Source of the DNA: Nitrospirota bacterium | GTDB taxonomy: Bacteria; Nitrospirota; Nitrospiria; 2-01-FULL-66-17 | Reading direction: 5' to 3' | DNA length: 64,000 bases | NCBI GenBank assembly: GCA_040757335.1 | Contig: JBFLXB010000006.1 | Coordinates: 56,964 to 120,963 of the forward strand | Shown: positions 35,661-43,968 of the stretch, piece after piece | Position numbering within the stretch: the first letter of the stretch is position 1 | Layout of the letters: every line of letters begins with the position of its first letter | The notes under the pieces: generated by a model | Databases searched by the model: none | What the model saw: the letters and a program-made list of their open reading frames with translations, nothing else | What the model was told of the DNA's origin: nothing | Translations under genes and position numbers: made by a program

Positions 35661-38117
35661 TCAACCTTGAGCCACAAGCGGTTTGCCGACGCGCGACCCG
35701 ACGATGAAGCCGGGCTGGAGCCCCGCGATCAGCAGCGGAAGAATGATCAAGGCGCCCAATGCGCTCGTGGCCATGGCGATGGGCACGAGGACGCCTTCCA
35801 TGTGCAAGTAGTAGCCGGAAAACGGCAGCGTTAGATACCCTGCGGAGATCGCCACCGCCACGTAGCAGATCGCCTTGCCCGACGTCGTAATCGCGGAACG
35901 CAGCGCCCCGTCCAAGGACAGGTCGCCGAACCCGCCCGCCGAGCGGTACTCCTCCCGCAACCGAAAGAGAAAGTAGATGGCGTAGTCCGCGCCCATGCCG
36001 ACCGCCATCGCGGAAATCGCCGCGGTGCCGATGCCGAGCGTCACGCCGCCGAAGCCCATGACGGCGAAGTTGATCAACACCGCGAGCCCCAAGGGCAGCA
36101 GGACCAAACAGGCGCCCACCGCCGAACGCAGCACCACGGCGGATGCCACGAAGATGATCGCCCCGATCTGCACGATGTTGCGCAACTTCCCGTCCACCAT
36201 GGTGCGGTTGAGCGCCACCGTGACCGGGGAACTCCCCGCGACTCCCACCGTGACCCCCAACCGATCGAACGCCGTACGCTGGGAGTCCACCACGGCGATG
36301 AGTTGCTCGGCCAGCGCCGTGGAATCGCTCTTGAGGAAGGCCCAGATCACGGCCCGGCGATAGCGGTAGTCGATGAGTCTCGCAAAATCCGCGGGATTGC
36401 CGGAAATGGAGTACAGGAACAAGAAGTTGGACACCTCTCCTTCGGTCGTGGGAATCCGGTCGAATTCCTCCTGATCGCCGTGGAACGTCCGGTTCATCTT
36501 GCGCAGATAGTCCACGAACGATTCGGTCTTGCCGACGCCCGGCACTTGGGCGATGCGTTTCTCCAGATCCCCGATGGCGGCCACGACCTCCGGCTGTTTG
36601 AGGACATCGGGCTGACGGCCCTCGACCATGACGTAAAACGTCGAGGTCCCCCCGAAGTGGGTGTTCAGTGCCCGTTCATCGATCCGCAGCGCGGTCGATT
36701 CGAAAAACTGTTCCTTGAGGCTGTTGTTGACCACCACCCGCGACGCCCCCACCGCCCCGACCACCGCCACCACCAGCACGCCGACGGCCACCCATCCGCG
36801 TCGGGCGCCCGTCACCAGGGCCGCCAGGCCGCCCAACAGCCGGTCCAGCCCGTCGCGAGCGGCCTTGGTGGCGGACGGAGCGCGCATCAGCGAGCGCAGC
36901 GCGGGAATGAAGGTGAGTTCCAGCACCAACGCGCTGATGATGCCAAACGCGGTGAGGAGACCGAACGCGCGGAACGTCTTGAGATGGAACGTTACCAACG
37001 AGGCAAAGCTCGCCGCCGCGACCAACCCGGCGGTGATCATCACCGGCGCCATCTTGGTGGTCGCCTCCACCACCGCCGCACGGTTGTCACGTCCCGCGGC
37101 GAGTTCCTCGTAGTACCGTTTCAAGATCTGGATCGCGTGCCCCGCGGCGATCGCCATGATCAGGATCGGCGTCATGGTGTTGAACGGATCCATCGGGATG
37201 CGAAACGTCCCCATGAGGCCGAGCGCCCATACCACCGAGATCAAGGCGGTGACCAGCGGCAGCACCATCCCCTGCAGGCTGCGGAACGCCCAGTAGAGGA
37301 CGACCATCATGACCACCAACGAGAGCGGAAAGAGGTAGACGATGCGTTTCGAATCCGCTTCCAGGTAGGACAGCGCCACCGGCAACCCCCCGAGATGGAT
37401 GTCCACATCGTCGCCCGCGACGCGAGCGGTCACCTCCTGGAGCGCCCGGCGAATCTCCTCGTCCCCGATGCGAAACCCATACGCGGTATGGATGGCGCCG
37501 CGGCTTCCCCCGAACCATGACTCGCTCGCCCAGTCTTCCGGATTCTTGGGCCAATCCTGCGGCGAAGCCGACGCCTGCTGGTTCTCCTTCCAGGTGGGCA
37601 CCCACTCGCGAAAGTCCGTGATGATCGCGGCGGCGCGCCCGTCGGCCGAAACCAGGCTGTTGACGTATAAATCATTGGACATCACCCGACGGCGAAACGC
37701 CTCCGCCTCTTCGGCCGTCTGCGGCACCTCGGGCATGAGACGTTCGACTTTGATCGATTCCCCGTCGGCGGTCACGAATTTGACCTTCCGGTCCGCGAGG
37801 CTGACGACGTTTTCCTCCTTGATGCCGGGAATCGTTTTGACTTCTTCGGTGAGGGCCTTGATCGTCGCCAGATGCTGCGGCGTGAAGACGTCGCCCTGCT
37901 TGGGCACGACGCCCACCACCACCACGCGGCTTCCGCCGAACACCTCTTCGATCACGTTGTTGAGTTGGACGTACGGGTGCTGCTGGGGCAAGATGGTCTT
38001 CGGATCGATGACCATTCGCACCTTCAGCATCTGAACGGCCAGGACCGACGTGAAGACGGCCGTTGCCAGCAGCACCCACCAGGGGTGGCGGACGACGAAT
38101 TCGATCGCTCGTCTCAT
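35661..38117 (-). CDS. MMPL/RND-family transporter (HAE3-type)
   Basis: An 818-residue protein with two homologous halves, each with one N-terminal helix, a large periplasmic loop and a five-helix sterol-sensing/MMPL bundle. The second bundle carries the GMGADYAIYFLFRLREEYR motif with the proton-relay-type acidic residue. The length and form match HAE3/MMPL-like lipid exporters, including hopanoid transporters of the HpnN type. It lies with a LolA-like gene upstream and an outer-membrane barrel gene downstream, a set known from envelope-lipid trafficking. The cargo is not evident. Confidence 0.9.
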   Translation of the reverse strand: MRRAIEFVVRHPWWVLLATAVFTSVLAVQMLKVRMVIDPKTILPQQHPYVQLNNVIEEVFGGSRVVVVGVVPKQGDVFTPQHLATIKALTEEVKTIPGIKEENVVSLADRKVKFVTADGESIKVERLMPEVPQTAEEAEAFRRRVMSNDLYVNSLVSADGRAAAIITDFREWVPTWKENQQASASPQDWPKNPEDWASESWFGGSRGAIHTAYGFRIGDEEIRRALQEVTARVAGDDVDIHLGGLPVALSYLEADSKRIVYLFPLSLVVMMVVLYWAFRSLQGMVLPLVTALISVVWALGLMGTFRIPMDPFNTMTPILIMAIAAGHAIQILKRYYEELAAGRDNRAAVVEATTKMAPVMITAGLVAAASFASLVTFHLKTFRAFGLLTAFGIISALVLELTFIPALRSLMRAPSATKAARDGLDRLLGGLAALVTGARRGWVAVGVLVVAVVGAVGASRVVVNNSLKEQFFESTALRIDERALNTHFGGTSTFYVMVEGRQPDVLKQPEVVAAIGDLEKRIAQVPGVGKTESFVDYLRKMNRTFHGDQEEFDRIPTTEGEVSNFLFLYSISGNPADFARLIDYRYRRAVIWAFLKSDSTALAEQLIAVVDSQRTAFDRLGVTVGVAGSSPVTVALNRTMVDGKLRNIVQIGAIIFVASAVVLRSAVGACLVLLPLGLAVLINFAVMGFGGVTLGIGTAAISAMAVGMGADYAIYFLFRLREEYRSAGGFGDLSLDGALRSAITTSGKAICYVAVAISAGYLTLPFSGYYLHMEGVLVPIAMATSALGALIILPLLIAGLQPGFIVGSRVGKPLVAQG

Positions 38118-38187
38118 GGACCCATCATCCAGACCGCGGGATACCCCCCGGCATTCCCCGGCGAGGACGGATCATCGCGTGCGGTTG

Positions 38188-38244
38188 ACGGCCGACAGCG
38201 GGCGCCCACGGCCCGGATCTTTCCTGGCCTGTCGGCCGTGGGCG
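38188..38244 (-). promoter_or_regulatory. Two overlapping, mutually exclusive inverted repeats before the RND gene
   Basis: In the 147-base gap, ACGGCCGACAG (38188-38198) pairs with CTGTCGGCCGT (38229-38239), while CGCCCACGGCC (38203-38213) pairs with GGCCGTGGGCG (38234-38244). The two 11-bp stems share 38234-38239 and cannot form at once. This could be an attenuator-like switch between the LolA-like gene and the RND gene, although there is no U-run. Confidence 0.4.
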
Positions 38245-38264
38245 ATCTGCGGGGAAAACTGGCG

Positions 38265-39074
38265 CTACCGACGGGGACCAGTCTTGAGAATACGCTCACT
38301 AAACTCGTCGTCGCTCAGCCCCACGTTGTTTCGCAGATCGCTGATCTCGAACAGAGTTTTGTGTGAGGTTTGGACGTTTTTGACCTCGGCGCGTTTCCAC
38401 GCCCAGACGTTGTTGGGACGCTGCCATTCAATCGCCTGCGTTTTGAGCAGATCGCCTTTTCGGTCGTAGTAGTCGATGCGCAGCGGGGTAAAGTCCGTGA
38501 CAGGGACCCACGTGAGTTTCTTGCCGTACAGGCTTTCCTGGTCCTTGGGAACGCTCTGGACCACGTAACACGGCGTCGCCCCGCACCGCTCGGTCCTCAA
38601 GAGCGTGTGGGTGTCTTCATCGAGCTCGCGCTGTCCGAGGTCCGCGAACGTCAGGTCGGACCCCATGAACGCGTCGTCCTGCTCGCGGGTCGTCATGCGC
38701 CGGACTTGCTTCAAACTCGGCAGGTAGAGGCGCAAGTCGTCGGCCTGACCGGCCTTGTGGTAATCCCAGATCAGAAATCCGACGCCGCGCTGATCCGGCG
38801 GGAACTCCGTGACGAACAGGGTTTTGCTCTCGAACCCGTCCTTGCCGCCATAGGCCTTCCAGTAGCGTTTGGTCACGATCTTTTGCTCGTCGCCCCGCTT
38901 GTCGATCTTGCGCAACGTGACCGTGGACAACTGGTCGTTCGCCAAGTACAGCTCTCGGGTCTTTTTCATCACGTCAAGACCCGTCAGTTCGGGCTCGGCG
39001 GCGATGGCCGTGGCACACACGACGGCGATCACCCCGAGCGCCATGAACCCAGCGCGCAGACTGACTCGTCTCAT
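38265..39074 (-). CDS. LolA-like outer-membrane lipoprotein-sorting protein
   Basis: A 269-residue protein with a signal peptide (ends ATAIAAEP) and the body of the PF17131-type LolA_like family: GVGFLIWDYHKAGQADDLRLYLPSLKQVRRM, the segment FMGSDLTFADLGQRELDEDTH, and the closing PNNVWAWKRAEVKNVQTSHKT. These proteins bind a lipid or lipoprotein in a half-barrel and accompany MMPL/RND transporters. The RND gene follows in the same direction after 147 bases, supporting a shared pathway. Confidence 0.9.
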   Translation of the reverse strand: MRRVSLRAGFMALGVIAVVCATAIAAEPELTGLDVMKKTRELYLANDQLSTVTLRKIDKRGDEQKIVTKRYWKAYGGKDGFESKTLFVTEFPPDQRGVGFLIWDYHKAGQADDLRLYLPSLKQVRRMTTREQDDAFMGSDLTFADLGQRELDEDTHTLLRTERCGATPCYVVQSVPKDQESLYGKKLTWVPVTDFTPLRIDYYDRKGDLLKTQAIEWQRPNNVWAWKRAEVKNVQTSHKTLFEISDLRNNVGLSDDEFSERILKTGPRR

Positions 39075-39110
39075 CCCCTATCCCTCAAGTGTGGTGTGGA
39101 CAACCGGACC

Positions 39111-40172
39111 TTACGACGGTTTCACCCCCGTGAGCACCGTGAATGGACTCGGGGCGGGCATCGCAACTCGTCTGATCTTGCTGAACCCTACCGCGACCAT
39201 CCACTCGGCGACTTCCTGGCCCGAGTGGGCGGATCCCCCGGGTGTATGAAGTAGTTGATTGACTCCGATCATCGCCGACAACACCGGGCCGGACTTGTTG
39301 TCGTTGAGCATTTGATCCTGCACGATCACGAGCCCCCCGGGTGCAAGCGCCTGATGGGTCTTCCGGAAGATGTCTTGCACCACCGCGGGTGATTCCTGAT
39401 TGAGCATCGACGACAGCAATGCCGCGTCATATCCGCTGCCGAACGCCTCGTTGAGGTAGTCGCCGGGCTTGGTGTGGACGCGGCCGGTCATCTCGTGCGA
39501 TGTGATGATCTCCCTCGTCACCGCCAACGTTTGCGGCTGGTCGATCACGGTGGCTGACAATCCTTTGTTCTGTTTGCAGAACATGATGGAGAACGTCCCG
39601 GGCCCACCCGCAATATCCACCAAGTGCGAGCGGCCTTTGAGAGAAATTTTCTTCGCCAGGAGTTGCGCCTGCGCCACCCCGCGATAGTGCATCCCGTAGA
39701 TGTAGGTGCGCGTCGCCTCTTCTCCCTGGTCGTGCGGCTTCTGAACCGGCGGCTTACCGGTGACCACCGCGTCGTACAGCTTATCCCACGTCGGATACCA
39801 ACTCTCGAACATCGAGACGATCCCGCCTTGGTACCGCGGACTGGTCTTGACCAGAAACGTATTCGCGAGCGGGCTGTTGCGGTATCGCCCACTCAGGCGT
39901 TCCAGGAATCCCAACGAAGTCGCGGCGATCAAGAGGATGTCCAACCCTCGCTCGTCCGCCCCGGTCTCACGGGCGAGTTCACCCGCGGACAAGGCCTTGC
40001 CCGCCAGGCGGTTAAACACGTCCAGACGGTTCGCCACGTGGAGCACTTTGGAGTGCCAGTACGCGGAACTCACGCGAGCGACCGTCATCGGATCGAGCGC
40101 TTTCGTTAGCTGGTGCTTGCGCGCCGGGCCTTGCCGACGAGCCGGTTTCTTCTTTCTCGTGTTCGCCATCAC
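39111..40172 (-). CDS. O-methyltransferase, acetylserotonin O-methyltransferase-like
   Basis: A 353-residue protein. A basic N-terminus of about 25 residues (RKKKPARRQGPARKH) precedes a winged-helix dimerisation domain (residues about 35-110, ANRLDVFNRLAGKALSAGELA) and a SAM-binding domain with VDIAGGPGTFS near residue 185. The segment GLVIVQDQMLNDNKSGP follows the pattern of plant-type O-methyltransferases that act on small hydroxylated aromatics or similar compounds. The typical catalytic His cannot be placed with certainty. The LolA-like gene follows after 36 bases. Confidence 0.85.
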   Translation of the reverse strand: MMANTRKKKPARRQGPARKHQLTKALDPMTVARVSSAYWHSKVLHVANRLDVFNRLAGKALSAGELARETGADERGLDILLIAATSLGFLERLSGRYRNSPLANTFLVKTSPRYQGGIVSMFESWYPTWDKLYDAVVTGKPPVQKPHDQGEEATRTYIYGMHYRGVAQAQLLAKKISLKGRSHLVDIAGGPGTFSIMFCKQNKGLSATVIDQPQTLAVTREIITSHEMTGRVHTKPGDYLNEAFGSGYDAALLSSMLNQESPAVVQDIFRKTHQALAPGGLVIVQDQMLNDNKSGPVLSAMIGVNQLLHTPGGSAHSGQEVAEWMVAVGFSKIRRVAMPAPSPFTVLTGVKPS

Positions 40173-40224
40173 GCCTCCTCAATCACGAAGCAGCGAATCA
40201 AGCCAGCGTTCGGCGCGCCCGGTC

Positions 40225-40632
40225 CTACCGGATCATCCCGGAGGCGGCCGGCGCCTGTTTCGCCTCTTTGGTCCTGACCAACACCTTGACACTGGCATTG
40301 ACGCCCAGTTCTTTGTGCTCAACCCCCTTCTCGTCCTTCTCCCGGCTCGCGGCCCGCACTTCGATGGTGCGTTCCCCGTCTCGCACATCCCACAGCGTCA
40401 TAGTTTGCCGTTTGGTGGTCTTCGCGAACTTCCCGTCGACATAGATGTGCAGATGATCGCCCACCGTTCCTCGCACGAACCGCGTCTCGATCGGGATACT
40501 TGACGTCTCGATGACGGCACCGTCCGTCGGGCTCAGGATCGTCAGGGACACGTCGTCCGCCACGGCGGTCGCGGTCACCCACGCCCCCGCGACAATAGCG
40601 CACAGTATACTCGATCGCGAGAACTTCATCAT
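40225..40632 (-). CDS. Small periplasmic protein with an Ig-like fold
   Basis: A 135-residue protein with a signal peptide (ends TAVAD) and one beta-sandwich-like module: SLTILSPTDGAVIETSSIPIETRFVRG...HLHIYVDGKFAK...GERTIEVRAAS. This pattern is common in bacterial Ig-like or Big-type domains and in some putative copper-handling periplasmic proteins with HxH pairs (DHLHIYVDG). It is encoded 14 bases after the cytochrome-porin gene, so the two are probably co-transcribed. The function is not known. Confidence 0.68.
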   Translation of the reverse strand: MMKFSRSSILCAIVAGAWVTATAVADDVSLTILSPTDGAVIETSSIPIETRFVRGTVGDHLHIYVDGKFAKTTKRQTMTLWDVRDGERTIEVRAASREKDEKGVEHKELGVNASVKVLVRTKEAKQAPAASGMIR

Positions 40633-40646
40633 CCGGTCTCCATATG

Positions 40647-41996
40647 CTACAGCATCAGATCGAACGCCAGGGTCAGTCGGTTCTCGGTCTGGTCGTTTCC
40701 GTCCACACTGGTCAGTTTGGTCTTGACGTGGCTGTATTCTCCGTGAAAGAGGAGCGCCAAGCGGCTGGTCTCAAACATGCGGTATCGCGCCGCGACGGTC
40801 GTTCCGTCGAGGTCGCCCGTCTTCTGGTCGGTCGTCGCGTCCCCCTGATCCAAATTTCGGATGATATCGTAGCGAAAGACGAGCATGGTGCTCCAATCCT
40901 GCAAGAGATCGTACCGCGCCTCCAAGAATCCCCCGATAAACGTGGCGGTCTGAGGATCGCTCCCGTTGAACAGCCCGGAGCTGTCGCTCCCGTAGAGCGC
41001 GAGCGCGAAGAGTCTGAGGGGCGGCGCCGCGAGCCACTGACCGTCCGCGCCCATCCGGTAGAAGGTCTGATTCGCCAGCCCCGTGCCTTCGATCGGGTCA
41101 CCGGCCGGCGTGAACTGAAAATCGGTCGAAGCCGTGCCCAGGTAGGTAAACAGACCGACCCGGTGCTCGTTCAAGGGTTTGGCGACCCGCAGGTAGAAGT
41201 CGAAGGCCTTGTTGCTGTCGGCGTTTCCGTTGGTCCCGTTGATCAGGGCCAGCGAATACGCCAGCCCCCAAGGGGCCTGTCCGGACGCTTCCGCGCCCAA
41301 CTGGCTGGCGCTCCAGTCCAGCGTTGTCTCGGGATCGTCGGCGGCCGAGCTGCCTTCCGGGAAATATCGGTAGATCGGATAGTCTGACAATGAGAGCCGT
41401 CGGGCACTGGACAGAGGCACGTCGAGTTCGAACTCTCCCAGCTTGACATTGAGCGGGACGCCCCCCGGCGACAGATCGTTGAACCGTATCCAGGCGGATT
41501 CCAGCTCCCCGTCCTGCCCCTCCGCCGGCCCCAACGCCACGTTCGTCACGGCGGGGAGATACTTCACGTAGAAATTCACCGTCTCGGTTAGCAGGCCACC
41601 CATCATGAGGTCGAACCGCTCGATCCCTGAGGTCCGGGTCTGAATCTTCGCCTCCCCTCGGTCAGTGTCTTGGTGGTCCTGCGAGGTATACCCGTACCCC
41701 GCCACCACCCGGGCGCTCAGCGGCCAATACGACGGTGGGAGATCCTCAGGCTCCTCTTTCCGCACCTGATCGCGGAGTTCTTCCGGGAGGCGTTCCTCCA
41801 GGCCCGCCATGCGGTACCCGTGAGCGCGAAAGGCTTCGCCAAAGTCGTTCAATGCCGGAGGAACGCTGTGGCAGTAACTGCAGTCCATATCGAACTTCCT
41901 GGTGAACGCGGGAACGGCCCCCGCCTCGCGCAAGGCACCCTCGGCGATCACCAGCGCCACCACCATCCACCATCCCCAATACAATCGGTCAACCAT
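40647..41996 (-). CDS. Outer-membrane porin-like protein with an N-terminal c-type haem motif
   Basis: A 449-residue protein. A signal-type hydrophobic segment is followed by a single haem-c motif, C39SYCH43, in the context FDMDCSYCHSVPPALNDFGEAFRAHGY. The rest is a beta-barrel of about 16 strands. No second haem motif is visible. Such cytochrome-porin fusions are found in several phyla that carry out extracellular or outer-membrane electron transfer, but a direct role is not established. A strong hairpin lies upstream (42036-42065). The Ig-like protein gene follows. Confidence 0.82.
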   Translation of the reverse strand: MVDRLYWGWWMVVALVIAEGALREAGAVPAFTRKFDMDCSYCHSVPPALNDFGEAFRAHGYRMAGLEERLPEELRDQVRKEEPEDLPPSYWPLSARVVAGYGYTSQDHQDTDRGEAKIQTRTSGIERFDLMMGGLLTETVNFYVKYLPAVTNVALGPAEGQDGELESAWIRFNDLSPGGVPLNVKLGEFELDVPLSSARRLSLSDYPIYRYFPEGSSAADDPETTLDWSASQLGAEASGQAPWGLAYSLALINGTNGNADSNKAFDFYLRVAKPLNEHRVGLFTYLGTASTDFQFTPAGDPIEGTGLANQTFYRMGADGQWLAAPPLRLFALALYGSDSSGLFNGSDPQTATFIGGFLEARYDLLQDWSTMLVFRYDIIRNLDQGDATTDQKTGDLDGTTVAARYRMFETSRLALLFHGEYSHVKTKLTSVDGNDQTENRLTLAFDLML

Positions 41997-42035
41997 GCGT
42001 GTGCCCGCCTCCTTGCCAATCTCCCGTCCGTCGCA

Positions 42036-42065
42036 CGGAGGGGCGTTCGCGTGAACGCCCCTCCG
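42036..42065 (-). other. Perfect 13-bp intergenic hairpin
   Basis: CGGAGGGGCGTTC (42036-42048) and GAACGCCCCTCCG (42053-42065) form a perfect stem with a four-base loop, between the His-rich gene and the cytochrome-porin gene. There is no T-run on either side, so it is more likely an mRNA-stability or processing element, or a REP-like sequence, than an intrinsic terminator. Confidence 0.6.
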
Positions 42066-42110
42066 GACCTGCCGATGCTTTTCTGGGTGGCCGCCGCGCG
42101 GCGAGTCCCG

Positions 42111-42434
42111 TCAGTGGTGATGCCCGTGGTCGGACCCGTGCGCGTGTTCTTCTTCGTGACCGTGGCCCGCGGCAGCCTTCTGCCCGGCATCCATCTTGGA
42201 GAGGAACTCCACCAAGGTCGCCACCGCGTGTTTATGCTCGTCACGGATATGCCCCAACACGTGCACCACATCGTCTACGCCGGGGAAATCCTCGCTGGCG
42301 ATCACCGGGATTTGCGCCTCGTACTTGTTGATGAGCTTGAGTTCCTCGACCAAATCGTCACGGAGATCGGCGGCGGCTTTGTCCAAATCGCTGCGAACTC
42401 CGTGCGCATGACCATTGCTGTGCGTGTTACACAT
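42111..42434 (-). CDS. Small ferritin-like protein with His-rich ends
   Basis: A 107-residue protein. Residues about 15-82 are two helices with the metal-ligand pattern EELKLINKYEAQ ... HVLGHIRDEHKHAVATL, which resembles half of a ferritin/rubrerythrin-type four-helix bundle or an encapsulated-ferritin-like protein that dimerises. The last 20 residues contain nine His and several acidic residues (HGHEEEHAHGSDHGHHH), and the N-terminus has His too. This suggests binding of Ni, Zn, Cu or Fe. A strong ribosome site (GAGGAGGTG) lies before the ATG. It follows the histidine-phosphatase gene. Confidence 0.72.
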   Translation of the reverse strand: MCNTHSNGHAHGVRSDLDKAAADLRDDLVEELKLINKYEAQIPVIASEDFPGVDDVVHVLGHIRDEHKHAVATLVEFLSKMDAGQKAAAGHGHEEEHAHGSDHGHHH

Positions 42435-42476
42435 GGTGACACCTCCTCGTGTGAATGCTCCGCGGGTCTTCCCGCG

Positions 42477-43187
42477 TTACGTTGGTTGAATGCCCATGAA
42501 CACCAAGTTCGGCCAACTGGTCGTGTAATCCACCCGCGTGACGCTGCCGGGTTCGATGACGAACCGCTTGCCCTGCTCCAGCGGACACCCGAGCGCGGCA
42601 CACAACGCGGCGCGAATCGTCCCGACGTGTGTGACGATCACAACGCCTCCGCCGGCGTGGCGGCTCATCAGGTCATTCAGCGCCGTGTCGACGCGACGCC
42701 CGAACACGGCGAGCGATTCGCCATCCGGCGGAGCAAATCCGAGCGGGTCCGCCTTCCAACGGTTCCACTCCTCCGGGTCTTGGCGTTTCACCTCGTCCAC
42801 CAACCGCCCGTTCCATCGCCCCATGCTGCGTTCGGCCACTTCAGGCAGCGGCGTCGCCCGCAAACCCAGGACCCGCTCAACCGGAGCGACCGTTTGGCGC
42901 GTTCTGAACGTCGGACTCACGTAGACCGCTTCAACCGGAATCGGCCCTCGCGCGAACCACCGGCCAAGCGCTTCGGCTTGCGCCAATCCATCCGCATTGA
43001 GCGACGGCCCTTCTCCCTCTTCATAGAACCGATCCGGGTGATAATCCGTGGCGCCGTGACGACAAAACAGCACGCTCCCCCGGAGGGCTTTGCGATCGCG
43101 CATGGTGGCGCGTTCGCGGTCGGATTTTTCCAGGGGCTGGCCGATCATGGTGTCGGGGCGAAGGGTCGTTGACCAAACCGGAGCCAT
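42477..43187 (-). CDS. Histidine phosphatase (phosphoglycerate mutase-like)
   Basis: A 236-residue protein. The catalytic RHG motif appears in VLFCRHGATD, a second His in VVIVTHVGTIRA and the conserved acid in AERSMGRWNG, which together define the branch-1 histidine phosphatase fold. Relatives include alpha-ribazole phosphatase and broad sugar phosphatases; the substrate cannot be chosen. I used ATG 43187, with GGCGAGGA before it, because the longer frame begins inside the permease gene. The 11-base gap to the permease gene suggests one operon with the exporter. Confidence 0.85.
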   Translation of the reverse strand: MAPVWSTTLRPDTMIGQPLEKSDRERATMRDRKALRGSVLFCRHGATDYHPDRFYEEGEGPSLNADGLAQAEALGRWFARGPIPVEAVYVSPTFRTRQTVAPVERVLGLRATPLPEVAERSMGRWNGRLVDEVKRQDPEEWNRWKADPLGFAPPDGESLAVFGRRVDTALNDLMSRHAGGGVVIVTHVGTIRAALCAALGCPLEQGKRFVIEPGSVTRVDYTTSWPNLVFMGIQPT

Positions 43188-43197
43188 CGTCCTCGCC

Positions 43198-43968
43198 TTA
43201 CGCCCGTTCGCGCATAAAGAGCCACATGGACCACGCAAGCGACGCCGCGCAAAACGCCGCCACGACCCCGATCGCGAGCCCGAAATCAGCGTCCCAGCGT
43301 TGTCCCGTCAGCAAGGTCCGCGCAGCCTCCACGCTGTAGTGAACCGGGTTGACCGACGCGATCGCGGCGATCCACCCCGGCATGAACACTTTGGGGATAA
43401 ACGCCGAAGTAAAGAACATCAACGGGAGCGTCATCATGTTGCCCGCCACCACGAGGGGTTCCTCGCGCCGCAACTTGAGCGCAATCCCGTTGGACAGACT
43501 CGCGAAACCGAGTCCCATGCCGAACACCGTCGCCAGCAACACGAGCAGGCTGGGACCGCTCATGTCGATGTTCGCGCCCAGCGCGGCCGCCACCGCCAGC
43601 ACGATCGCGACCTGTAAAACCACCAACACCCCGTTGTGGAGCACTCGGCTCAAGACGATCGCCGGTCGGTTGACCGCCGTCACCATCATCTTTTCGATCG
43701 TCCCGAAGGTAATTTCCCGCAAGAGATTCACCCCCGACCACGACGAACCGAACAACACGGTCATCACCACGATACCGGGCGCCAAGAAGTCCAGATAGCT
43801 GGTGGCGGGAAACCCGGCCATCCGAGCAAAGTGCGAGAAGAGCTGACCGAAGATCACCAGCCAGATCAGCGGCTGGACGAGACCGAACAACGTCCACATC
43901 GGCATCCGCAGGGTGATGCGCGAATACTTGAGGAAGAGAAACCACGTGTCGGCGAATGCGGCGGTCAC
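43198..43968 (-). CDS. ABC-2 type exporter permease
   Basis: A 256-residue inner-membrane protein of the ABC-2/DrrB type with six predicted helices. It has FLAPGIVVMTVLFGSSWSG and the later helix pair, ending in FMRERA. GTG 43968 overlaps the ATPase stop by GTGA. A longer frame starting at 44052 would lie within the ATPase gene. It presumably forms a drug, lipid or polysaccharide exporter with the ATPase encoded just upstream. Confidence 0.9.
   Translation of the reverse strand: MTAAFADTWFLFLKYSRITLRMPMWTLFGLVQPLIWLVIFGQLFSHFARMAGFPATSYLDFLAPGIVVMTVLFGSSWSGVNLLREITFGTIEKMMVTAVNRPAIVLSRVLHNGVLVVLQVAIVLAVAAALGANIDMSGPSLLVLLATVFGMGLGFASLSNGIALKLRREEPLVVAGNMMTLPLMFFTSAFIPKVFMPGWIAAIASVNPVHYSVEAARTLLTGQRWDADFGLAIGVVAAFCAASLAWSMWLFMRERA

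Noticed and set aside
42458..42475. Short GC hairpin after the phosphatase or His-rich gene as a terminator
   Set aside because: Its stem is short, it overlaps a gene end and has no T-run.
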